DNA from: Planctomycetota bacterium
GTDB taxonomy: Bacteria > Planctomycetota > Phycisphaerae > UBA1845
Direction: 5' to 3'
Length of the DNA: 64,000 bases
Assembly (NCBI GenBank): GCA_016200265.1
Contig: JACQFE010000018.1
Location: 1 to 64,000, forward strand
The translations under genes and the position numbers were made by a program. Under the pieces are notes generated by a model. It did no database searches. It was not told the DNA's origin and saw nothing but the letters and a program-made list of their open reading frames with translations. This document shows, one piece after another, positions 57,006 to 64,000 of this stretch (position 1 is the first letter of the stretch; each line of letters starts with the position of its first letter).

Positions 57006-59879
57006 ATGCAGGAGACGGAAATGATGCAGGGTCAATTGAAGATGGGGTTCGTCGCTCTTCTGGTCACCCTCTCGCCGATTTTCTACGTCGGCACGACGGA
57101 AGCCGGGACGAAGCGATATGACGGATACAAGATCGTCCACATCAACGCGAAAACGCCGGCTGAAGTTGATCGAATTGAATCGTTCGGCGGGATCATCCTC
57201 AACTGCAATCCCGGACCAGGTCCTCTCGATGTTGCGTTGCCCGGAGAACGATTGAATGTTGTCACCTCATTGGGCATTGCATCCAAGGTAGTCGTTGACG
57301 ACTTGCAAGCCGCATTGGATCAAAGCGAGCTGCAGCCTTCCGCGGTGGCCGATACTCAGGACGCCTTCACGGATTATTTCCTCACCTATCGCCCGTATGA
57401 CGGCACGGGTGGCGTGGTCTGGTATCTGAATGAATTGGTGAATCGCTATCCGGGTCTTGCGTCAATGGTAAACGTCGGAACCACGCTCCAGGGGAGGACC
57501 ATTTGGGGCGTTCGAATCACCAGCAACGTCCATCCGACGAAACCTGGCGTCGTGTATTTTGGCGTGGAACATGCCCGAGAATGGATCGCGGCGACGGTCC
57601 CGCCTTATTTCGGAAATTACTTGCTTTCGAATTACGGAACCGACGCGACGGTCACGGACCTGGTCGACAACGTCGAGTTCTTCTTGATTCCCGTCTTCAA
57701 CGTCGACGGTTATGTGTATACCTGGAGTACGGATCGACTTTGGCGCAAAAACCGTCGCAACAACGGTGATGGTACGTTTGGCGTCGATATCAATCGCAAC
57801 TGGGGCGAACACTTTGGCGGACCTGGATCGAGCGGAGCAACGAACAACGAAACCTATCATGGTCCGTTTGCGTTTTCCGAACCCGAAACTCAAGTCCTTC
57901 GCGATTTCTTTATCAATCATCCCAACGTTCGTGCCCAGCTCGACCTTCACAGTTATTCCGAACTAATCCTCTGGCCCTACGGTTACACGAACGCTCTGTC
58001 TCCGGATCAGGGAGCTTTCGCCGAAACCGGTCTGGACATGCAGTCGCTGATTCAGGCAGTGCATGGGCTGCAATATGCGGCTGGTCCCATAAATACGACG
58101 ATCTATCCGGCAAGCGGCGTTTCCGTGGATTGGACCTACGCTCAGCGCGGCATCTTTTCTTTCTCCATTGAGTTACGCGATACGGGACAAACTGGATTTC
58201 AGTTGCCCGCCAACCAAATTATCCCCCAGAACGAAGAAGTGTTGCCGGCAATGTTGCGACTGACAAACGCCGGGTGGGTGCGCAGTCCAATTCGCATTGA
58301 TTTGCCCAATGGCGTGCCTACGAGCGTTACGGCCGGTCAGGACACGACGATTGGTGTTCGAGTGGTCAGCCAGATCGAGACGGTCGTTCCCGGAAGCGAG
58401 ACGTTTTACTATCGTTACGACGCAAGCGGGCCTTTTATTGCCGTGCAGCTCGCGTCATTGGGCGGAGATTTGTACCAGGCGACTCTTCCTGCAACGAACT
58501 GCACATCGACGCCGGAATTCTATTTTTCCGCGTCAGGCGATGGCGGATCACAAGTCCAAAGTCCCGCAGGCGCACCGGGCGCCGGCACCTATTCGGCCTT
58601 GATGATTGGCCCTGCGAACACGATTTACTTCAACGACCTGGGCGCCAATCCCGGTTGGACGACTCAAGGACAATGGGCTTGGGGGCATCCCAATGGCGCC
58701 TCCGTTGAGGCAGGATTTCCTGATCCAACGTCGGGGCACACGGGTTCAAATGTCTACGGGTACAATTTGAATGGCGGTTATCCGAATAACATGCCGGTGT
58801 ACTCGCTGACCACATCACCGATGAATTGCACTGGACAAATCGGAGTGCATCTTGCCTTTTGGAGATGGCTGGGAGTGGAAAGCCCGACGTGGGACCATGC
58901 AGTCGTTCAGGCAAGTAACAACGGAATAAGCTGGACCACGATCTGGCAAAACACGACGGAAATCGCGGACAATGCCTGGACCTATCAGGACATGGATATT
59001 TCCAGCGTCGCGGATAATCAGCAAGCTGTTTCCATTCGTTGGAATATGGGGCCATCCGATCCGGGTGTCACGTATTGCGGCTGGAACATCGACGACATCA
59101 GCCTTATTAACCATACGTGTGACAGCATCACGGGAGATTCCAACGGCGACGGCGCGGTGGACTCGACGGATTTTAATGCGCTGACGAATTGCTACTCCGG
59201 CGAGAACGTGCTTCGTCCGCCCGGTTGCAAGATTTTTGACAGCGACCTCGACGGCGACGTGGACTGCGTCGATATGGCCGCGTTCCGCGCGAACTGGACC
59301 GCCGGCGGCGTCGCGCCAAACCTTGAGTCATGCACGGGACTTGAGTCGCCGACAGTGTCGGGCGAAGGGTCAAGATATCTTCTCATCACGCCGGGCCAAT
59401 CTCCCGTTCCCGTTGCATTGCAGGTGTTTTCGCCCGCGCTGCCGTGCCTTTCCGCCTATGCTGATTTCGACTCGAATCCGACGCTCGCGGCGGAGCATGT
59501 CGCGCGATTGGTGGCCGATCCGGTGTACCGCGATCCCGCGGAATGGGGAACCATTCATTTGGGTGATGCGGACATTCTTCCCAATACAGCGTATCAAGTT
59601 ATGGCAACGGATGCCGGGGCAACCCAGTCTCTCGCCGTCGAGGCGACAACTGCGCTCTGGGGTGATGTAACGGCGCCGCTCGGTGTGATTGACATTCGAG
59701 ATGTTGCCGCCACCGTGGATCGCTTCGTTGGGTCCGCCACATTGTTGGCCCCGATGCCTCGCGCGGATTTGTTCCCGCAGCGTCCGGATTATGTCGTGGA
59801 TATTCGCGATGTGGCCGCTACGGTGGACGCCTTTAAGGACTTGGCGTTTCCGTTCCCTGCGCCGTCGCAATGCCACTGA
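57006..59879 (+). CDS. Secreted M14 zinc carboxypeptidase with dockerin-like tail
   Basis: 957 residues. A signal peptide (MGFVALLVTLSPIFYVGTTEAG) precedes a pro-region, then the peptidase: GVEHAREWI (HxxE zinc ligands), NRNWG, LDLHSYSE (third ligand) and the catalytic Glu in FSIELRDTGQTGF. A beta-sandwich follows. The end has dockerin-like loops (DSNGDGAVDSTDF; DSDLDGDVDCVDM) and the final ~180 residues carry RYLLITPG, LWGDV and paired DIRDVAATVD helices with FPFP, the module also seen in the 35076-37148 protein. It trims C-terminal residues outside the cell. The ATG follows GGGAGCG. Confidence 0.9.
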   Translation: MQETEMMQGQLKMGFVALLVTLSPIFYVGTTEAGTKRYDGYKIVHINAKTPAEVDRIESFGGIILNCNPGPGPLDVALPGERLNVVTSLGIASKVVVDDLQAALDQSELQPSAVADTQDAFTDYFLTYRPYDGTGGVVWYLNELVNRYPGLASMVNVGTTLQGRTIWGVRITSNVHPTKPGVVYFGVEHAREWIAATVPPYFGNYLLSNYGTDATVTDLVDNVEFFLIPVFNVDGYVYTWSTDRLWRKNRRNNGDGTFGVDINRNWGEHFGGPGSSGATNNETYHGPFAFSEPETQVLRDFFINHPNVRAQLDLHSYSELILWPYGYTNALSPDQGAFAETGLDMQSLIQAVHGLQYAAGPINTTIYPASGVSVDWTYAQRGIFSFSIELRDTGQTGFQLPANQIIPQNEEVLPAMLRLTNAGWVRSPIRIDLPNGVPTSVTAGQDTTIGVRVVSQIETVVPGSETFYYRYDASGPFIAVQLASLGGDLYQATLPATNCTSTPEFYFSASGDGGSQVQSPAGAPGAGTYSALMIGPANTIYFNDLGANPGWTTQGQWAWGHPNGASVEAGFPDPTSGHTGSNVYGYNLNGGYPNNMPVYSLTTSPMNCTGQIGVHLAFWRWLGVESPTWDHAVVQASNNGISWTTIWQNTTEIADNAWTYQDMDISSVADNQQAVSIRWNMGPSDPGVTYCGWNIDDISLINHTCDSITGDSNGDGAVDSTDFNALTNCYSGENVLRPPGCKIFDSDLDGDVDCVDMAAFRANWTAGGVAPNLESCTGLESPTVSGEGSRYLLITPGQSPVPVALQVFSPALPCLSAYADFDSNPTLAAEHVARLVADPVYRDPAEWGTIHLGDADILPNTAYQVMATDAGATQSLAVEATTALWGDVTAPLGVIDIRDVAATVDRFVGSATLLAPMPRADLFPQRPDYVVDIRDVAATVDAFKDLAFPFPAPSQCH

Positions 59880-59931
59880 TCGTGGAAGAGTCATGGGAGT
59901 TTCGGATCCGTCGTCGGGTGTTGTCGCCAGC

Positions 59932-59959
59932 TTGCTCCCGGCTGCAAAACCGCTATAGG
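59932..59959 (+). promoter_or_regulatory. Likely tRNA-Ala promoter
   Basis: TTGCTC (59932-59937), 16-base spacer and TATAGG (59954-59959), ending 24 bases before the tRNA. Confidence 0.55.
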
Positions 59960-59983
59960 TGCCTTTCATAAATGTTTTTCGGC

Positions 59984-60056
59984 GGGGCCGTAGCTCATTT
60001 GGGAGAGCGCCTGGTTTGCAACCAGGAGGTAGCCGGTTCGACCCCGGTCGGCTCCA
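59984..60056 (+). tRNA. tRNA-Ala (anticodon TGC)
   Basis: 73 bases. The acceptor stem GGGGCCG/CGGCTCC includes the G3-U70 wobble that marks alanine tRNAs. The D stem is GCTC/GAGC, the anticodon stem CCTGG/CCAGG closes TTTGCAA with TGC at 60017-60019, and the T loop is TTCGACC. CCA is not encoded, so it is added later. It is read rightward; the decayed integrase lies just downstream. Confidence 0.95.
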
Positions 60057-60138
60057 GTGCCTTTACTTGTTGTTGAAACGGGAATTATGGTATTGCACTC
60101 ATTTCCGCTGGCATCGGAATCGCTGCTGTACGCAATTC

Positions 60139-60560
60139 CTACGCAAGTCTTCGCAGACGGTGAACCAAGAAGGGATTCGTAACGCACGAGGCTTCTCGCT
60201 CGTTGGCATCCGCTGCCTGCAAGTAAAACTCTCGCGTTGTCGTTATCGACGTGTGGCCCATCAGCCGCTGCGAAACGTGCAGAGGTGTTCCTGCGTTGGC
60301 GTGGTTCTGGCCGAACGACTTGCGGAAGGTATAAATGATCAGCAGAACTTTCGATTTGAGTTCAGCCCTCTTTGCGTGGGCGCATGCTCTTAAGCGAATT
60401 ATTCGCCGTGCAACGATTATCCCGCTCGCCCGGCCTGGGTAGAAATGTTAGCGCATTTTGCTTCCACAGGGCATCCGTACGACACAACTTCCATGTCTTC
60501 TGAACTCGCGGCCAACGTTCCGCAGCTAGCAAGACGTACGGTACGCCCTCTGGCGCCATG
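60139..60560 (-). pseudogene. Frameshifted tyrosine integrase remnant beside tRNA-Ala
   Basis: Reading leftward, YTFRKSFGQNHANAG, LMGHTSITTTREFYLQAADANE gives the C-terminal active site of a phage-type tyrosine recombinase: Arg, MGH His and the final Tyr. Upstream in another frame lie LLAAERWPRVQ and LWKQNALTFLPRP, which look like the middle of the same protein, and after a shift RYESLLG follows the expected end. So at least two frameshifts (near 60365 and 60190) broke it. A stop lies at 60139-60141. An integrase pointing at a tRNA gene suggests an old integrated element; its att sites were not seen. Confidence 0.7.
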
Positions 60561-60871
60561 GTCTGCCGACGCCGACAACGCCGTGCTTGCCGCCGATTCC
60601 AATCTCCGCAAGCTCTTGCGGCGGCTTGCCGACGCGCTGATCGATTGGCTCGAACATCTTCTGGCAGCCGGCCGACAATTCACCCCACCATTCGCCTGTG
60701 GGTAAAGAAGTGCCTTTTTCGGGAATGGCTTGTCACTGATTTGTTGCGGCGAAAGCGTCCTGACCCTTCCTCCTTGATCCAATCCGAAACTGTAAACACA
60801 CGGGTGGATCAGTTTTAGGAGGAAAGGTCATTCCGCCTACAACGCCTTGTTCCTTGCCGGACGAGCAGCGA
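60561..60871. other. Noncoding stretch between integrase remnant and Cys-rich gene
   Basis: About 310 bases. Further decayed integrase sequence may extend into its left end, but no frame holds clear family motifs. No other feature is seen. Confidence 0.35.
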
Positions 60872-63800
60872 TCAGCGGCACACCTTGCGACCGCCTGACC
60901 GTTTGCAACTATTCGAGCAGCATTGGCCGTTGGATGTGCAGGTCGCGCCCGCCGCCCCACAACAATCCGAATCGTTGCCGGGCAGGCAAAGCGGCCCACA
61001 ACAGGAGTCCGCCAAGCCGCATGCGGGCCAGGTGAATTTGCATCCGGTTGCGGGATCGCAGCCATCCGTGGTACATGCGTTGCCGTCCGAGCACACGATG
61101 GCGGTGTGCTGACACTTGCCAAGCCCGTCGCATGTGTCCCGAGTGCAGGCGTTTCCGTCATCGGTGCACAGCCCATCACGTGCGATGTAATTCGAATTGC
61201 AAACGCCGGCGAGGCAGGAATCCGGTTTGTCGCAATCCGTGTTCACCGAGCTTCCGCACGCCGAGCCGTCGGCCTTGCTGGGATGAGTGCAAGCGCCGGA
61301 ACCGTTGCAAACGTCGCCAGTGCAGGGGTTGCCGTCATCCGTGCAGGCCGTTCCGCTTGGATCATAATTCGGAACACAGGTTCCGTTGCTGCATGTGTCC
61401 GCATTGTCGCAATCCGTTGAGATTTGGCTGCCGCAGGCTGTGCCGTTGGGTGCATTCGTGTACACACAACCGCTCGTCGCCACGCAGGAATCCGTTGTGC
61501 AAGGATTGTTGTCGTTGCAATTGAGCGCCGTGCCCGCGGCGCAGGCGCCGTTCTGGCACGTCTCCGCGCCGTTGCAAACGTTGCCGTCACTGCACGATGT
61601 GCCATTGGCTTTTGCCGTGTGTGTGCAGGTGCCCGCGCCGTTGCATACATCGCTGGTGCAGGCGTTGCCATCATCGGTGCAGGCCGTGCCGCTCAACTCA
61701 TAGTTGGGTGCGCAAACACCGTTGTTGCATGTGTCGGGATTGTCGCAATCGGTGTTCGAGGAACTTCCACACGCGGTTCCATTGGTCTTACTCGGATGTG
61801 TACAGACGCCGGCGCCGTTGCAAACGTCGCTGGTGCAGGCGTTCCCATCATCGGTGCAAAAAGTGCCACTGGCCTTGTAGTTTGAACTGCAGACGCCGTT
61901 GGAGCATGTGTCCGGGCTGTCGCAATCCGTGCTGGTGGCGTTGCCGCAGGCCGTGCCGTCCGCCTTATTCGGATGTGTGCAAACCCCACCGCTAATTACT
62001 TCATTGGTGCAGGGGTTGCCGTCGTCCGGGCACGAGCTCGTAGTGTGCTGACATGTCCCGCTTCCATTGCAGGTGTCCGTTGTGTTCGGATTTCCGTCAT
62101 CGGTACACGCCGTGCCGCTTGCCTTATAGTTCGGAACGCACGTGCCATTACTGCACGAATCCGGATTGTCGCAATCCGTGCCGGCCGAACTTCCGCATGC
62201 CGTCCCGTTCGCCTTGATCGGATGTGTGCAAGTTCCCGCACCGTCGCAAACGTCGCTGGTGCAGGCGTTGCCGTCATCGGTGCAAACGGTTCCGCTAACG
62301 ATGTGGTTTGAACTGCACACGCCATTGGCGCATGAGTCGGGGCTATCACAATCGGTGCCGGCTGAACTTCCGCACGCCGTTCCGTTCGCCTTGATCGGGT
62401 GTGTGCAAGTCCCCGCGCCGTTGCAAACGTCACTCGTGCAGGCATTCCCGTCATCGGTGCAAACGGTTCCGCTGGCTTTATAGTTGGGAACACACGTGCC
62501 GTTGGAGCATGTGTCCGCACTATCACAATCGGTGCTGGCCGAGCTTCCGCAGGCCGTACCATTGGCGGCACTGACGTGTGCGCAGCCGGTGCTCGGTGCA
62601 CACGAATCCGTCGTACACGGATTGTTGTCATTGCAGTTCAAGGCTGGTCCGCCGACGCACACGCCATTGGAACATGTGTCGCCGGTGGTGCACGCGTTGC
62701 CGTCGCTGCATGATGTGCCATTGGTCTTGGCAGGATGCGTGCAACTTCCCGACCCGTTGCAAACGTCATTCGTGCAGGCGTTTCCGTCATCGGTGCATGC
62801 CGTGCCGTTGGCCTTATAGTTGGAGACGCACACGCCGCTCAGGCAACTATCGGGGCTGTCGCAATCGGCGCTCACCGTGCTGCCGCACGCGGTCCCGTCG
62901 GCGAGGTTGGTGTGCGTGCAGCCGGTCGCCGCCACGCATGAATCCGTTGTGCACGGATTCGTATCTGCACAATTCAGCGGCGTGCCCGCAGTACACACTC
63001 CGTTCTGACAGGTCTCGTTGCCGTTGCAGAGATTGCCGTCGCTGCACAATGTTCCGTTGGGAGCAACGACTCGTTGGCATGTACTGGCGACGCAAGTCCA
63101 TGCACAGGGATTGACTGGGTCGCAGTCGGTGATGGTCTGGCATCCGAGAGTTAGCGTTGTTGCGCAGGTGACGTCGTAGATATACGCTTTGCCGGTATCC
63201 ATCGCCGGCGGATCTTCATCGATGGCTCCGACAACGGCCGAGCCTCCGTCGAGCGCGACGGCACTACCGAAATGATCATCATACCAACCCCACGGCGACG
63301 GCTGATAAAGACCAAGGGCCTCTGCCCAGGAGGTGCCGTCGTAATCAAAATAATAGGCCTTGCCGATACCGGTAATTCCAGTGAGATCGTTGCTCCACTT
63401 TTGGGCGCCGATCAAAATGCCTGTTCCGGAAATGGAGACGCTGCGACCAAACCAGTCGTACGCGCCACCGTCGGAGGCGAGAAATTTTGTTACCTGCGAC
63501 CAGCTTGTGCCATTGTCGTGAAATACGTACGCAGCGCCGGAGCTTGCTCCCAATTCGTCGCGATCCGGTGCGCCGATGACGGCGTCGGGCCCATCAATTG
63601 AAACCGTCCATCCGAAGTTATCGCCCGCCAACCCGCCTGAAGGAGTGAGTTTCTGAGAATAAGACCAGCTCGTGCCGTTATTGCGATATACGTAGGCAGA
63701 GCCGGAATTCGAACCGAACACGTCATCGCCGTATGCTCCGACGATGATTACGTTTCCCGAAATGCCTGTTGAATATCCGAAGAAGTCATACGCCGCGGCG

Positions 63801-64000
63801 TCGGGCGCTACCAGCGTTTGAGCCGAAATCCACGTCGAACCGCTCAATTTATAAACATACGCACCCCCGGCATACGTCTGCCTGCCGTAGGCGCCAATGA
63901 CCATGTTCGTTCCTGAAATCGAAACGGAGGTGCCGACAATGTCGGACGTTGTGTTGTCAGCCGGGATCAGCGTTTGCGAATAAACCCAGCTTGATCCATT
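60872..64000 (-). CDS. Very large secreted Cys-rich repeat protein, start outside window
   Basis: At least 1043 codons, open to the right window edge, so the signal peptide is missing. The visible N-terminal part is an FG-GAP-type propeller with about six VIGAYG-type repeats. Then come some 15-20 Cys-rich units of the type CTDDGNACTSDVCNGAGTCTH with NGTACGSS and PDSCxNGxC (about 59 residues each), ending in a dense Cys segment (DSCCGPLC; NSCKRSGGRKVC) and a stop at 60872. The repeats occupy about 61100-63060 and some neighbours are nearly identical in DNA. It is related in motif to the HYR/IPTL proteins at 18.6-24.3 kb but lacks the IPTL tail. Function unknown; a surface or extracellular structural role is likely. 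Confidence 0.8.
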   Translation of the reverse strand, partial: NGSSWVYSQTLIPADNTTSDIVGTSVSISGTNMVIGAYGRQTYAGGAYVYKLSGSTWISAQTLVAPDAAAYDFFGYSTGISGNVIIVGAYGDDVFGSNSGSAYVYRNNGTSWSYSQKLTPSGGLAGDNFGWTVSIDGPDAVIGAPDRDELGASSGAAYVFHDNGTSWSQVTKFLASDGGAYDWFGRSVSISGTGILIGAQKWSNDLTGITGIGKAYYFDYDGTSWAEALGLYQPSPWGWYDDHFGSAVALDGGSAVVGAIDEDPPAMDTGKAYIYDVTCATTLTLGCQTITDCDPVNPCAWTCVASTCQRVVAPNGTLCSDGNLCNGNETCQNGVCTAGTPLNCADTNPCTTDSCVAATGCTHTNLADGTACGSTVSADCDSPDSCLSGVCVSNYKANGTACTDDGNACTNDVCNGSGSCTHPAKTNGTSCSDGNACTTGDTCSNGVCVGGPALNCNDNNPCTTDSCAPSTGCAHVSAANGTACGSSASTDCDSADTCSNGTCVPNYKASGTVCTDDGNACTSDVCNGAGTCTHPIKANGTACGSSAGTDCDSPDSCANGVCSSNHIVSGTVCTDDGNACTSDVCDGAGTCTHPIKANGTACGSSAGTDCDNPDSCSNGTCVPNYKASGTACTDDGNPNTTDTCNGSGTCQHTTSSCPDDGNPCTNEVISGGVCTHPNKADGTACGNATSTDCDSPDTCSNGVCSSNYKASGTFCTDDGNACTSDVCNGAGVCTHPSKTNGTACGSSSNTDCDNPDTCNNGVCAPNYELSGTACTDDGNACTSDVCNGAGTCTHTAKANGTSCSDGNVCNGAETCQNGACAAGTALNCNDNNPCTTDSCVATSGCVYTNAPNGTACGSQISTDCDNADTCSNGTCVPNYDPSGTACTDDGNPCTGDVCNGSGACTHPSKADGSACGSSVNTDCDKPDSCLAGVCNSNYIARDGLCTDDGNACTRDTCDGLGKCQHTAIVCSDGNACTTDGCDPATGCKFTWPACGLADSCCGPLCLPGNDSDCCGAAGATCTSNGQCCSNSCKRSGGRKVCR
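61100..63060 (-). repeat. Tandem coding repeats of about 177 bases
   Basis: The Cys-rich units recur about every 177 bases, for example near 62191 and 62368, where stretches starting CTTCCGCA and running to GTGTGCAAG differ at only a few positions. The array is protein-coding and should expand or contract easily by recombination. Confidence 0.75.

Noticed and set aside
61100..63060. CRISPR-like tandem repeats
   Set aside because: Repeats are about 177 bases, in frame and protein-coding, with no spacer structure.

Overview
The window looks like a piece of a Planctomycetota chromosome, probably a Phycisphaerae-like or related uncultured lineage. That placement is inferred. The supporting signs are a division/cell-wall cluster that stops at ftsQ with no ftsA or ftsZ after it, several very large secreted Cys-rich or FG-GAP proteins ending in dockerin-like or IPTL-CTERM tails, a Ser/Thr kinase fused to a zinc-finger anti-sigma-like head and TPRs, and moderately high GC with several likely TTG or GTG starts.

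Left part (1-6.7 kb): the first codons of an IS5-type transposase sit at the edge, followed by a polyhydroxyalkanoate (PHA) locus: phaR facing away from a phasin-like gene, then thiolase (phaA), a PhaE-like subunit, a class III-type synthase (phaC), an SDR and acetoacetyl-CoA reductase (phaB/fabG). Together these condense acetyl-CoA, reduce it and polymerise it into storage granules. At 6.8-13.6 kb lies ftsW-murG-murC-murB-ddl-ftsQ, tightly packed, with a 110-nt murC/murB overlap. Two related multi-pass membrane proteins, a SEC-C protein and the kinase follow.

Middle part (18.6-45 kb): two convergently placed Cys-rich HYR/IPTL-CTERM proteins, a CYTH-domain protein downstream of leuS, leuS itself carrying two in-frame palindromic repeat insertions, a zinc-ribbon membrane protein, transaldolase, a methyltransferase fused to an Mrr-like nuclease domain, an S9 peptidase, a secreted protein with a dockerin-like tail, a B12-binding/MeaB GTPase fusion without a mutase, an outer-membrane-type protein, an orphan DNA methyltransferase, a small exported protein and aconitase.

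Right part (45-64 kb): three giant secreted proteins, SppA, thiol peroxidase, a thermonuclease-like protein, a PDZ protein, a secreted M14 carboxypeptidase, a tRNA-Ala(TGC) with the decayed remains of a tyrosine integrase beside it, and a further Cys-rich repeat protein that runs off the right edge. An intergenic pair of parS-like sites (one exact 16-mer match, one near match) lies at 49.56-49.61 kb.

The strongest points for follow-up are the palindromic elements inside leuS, the parS-like pair, the mutase-less B12/MeaB fusion, and the C-terminal and Cys-rich modules shared among the secreted proteins. No complete new defence or biosynthetic system is evident. All starts, domains and sites were read by eye; no database search was run.
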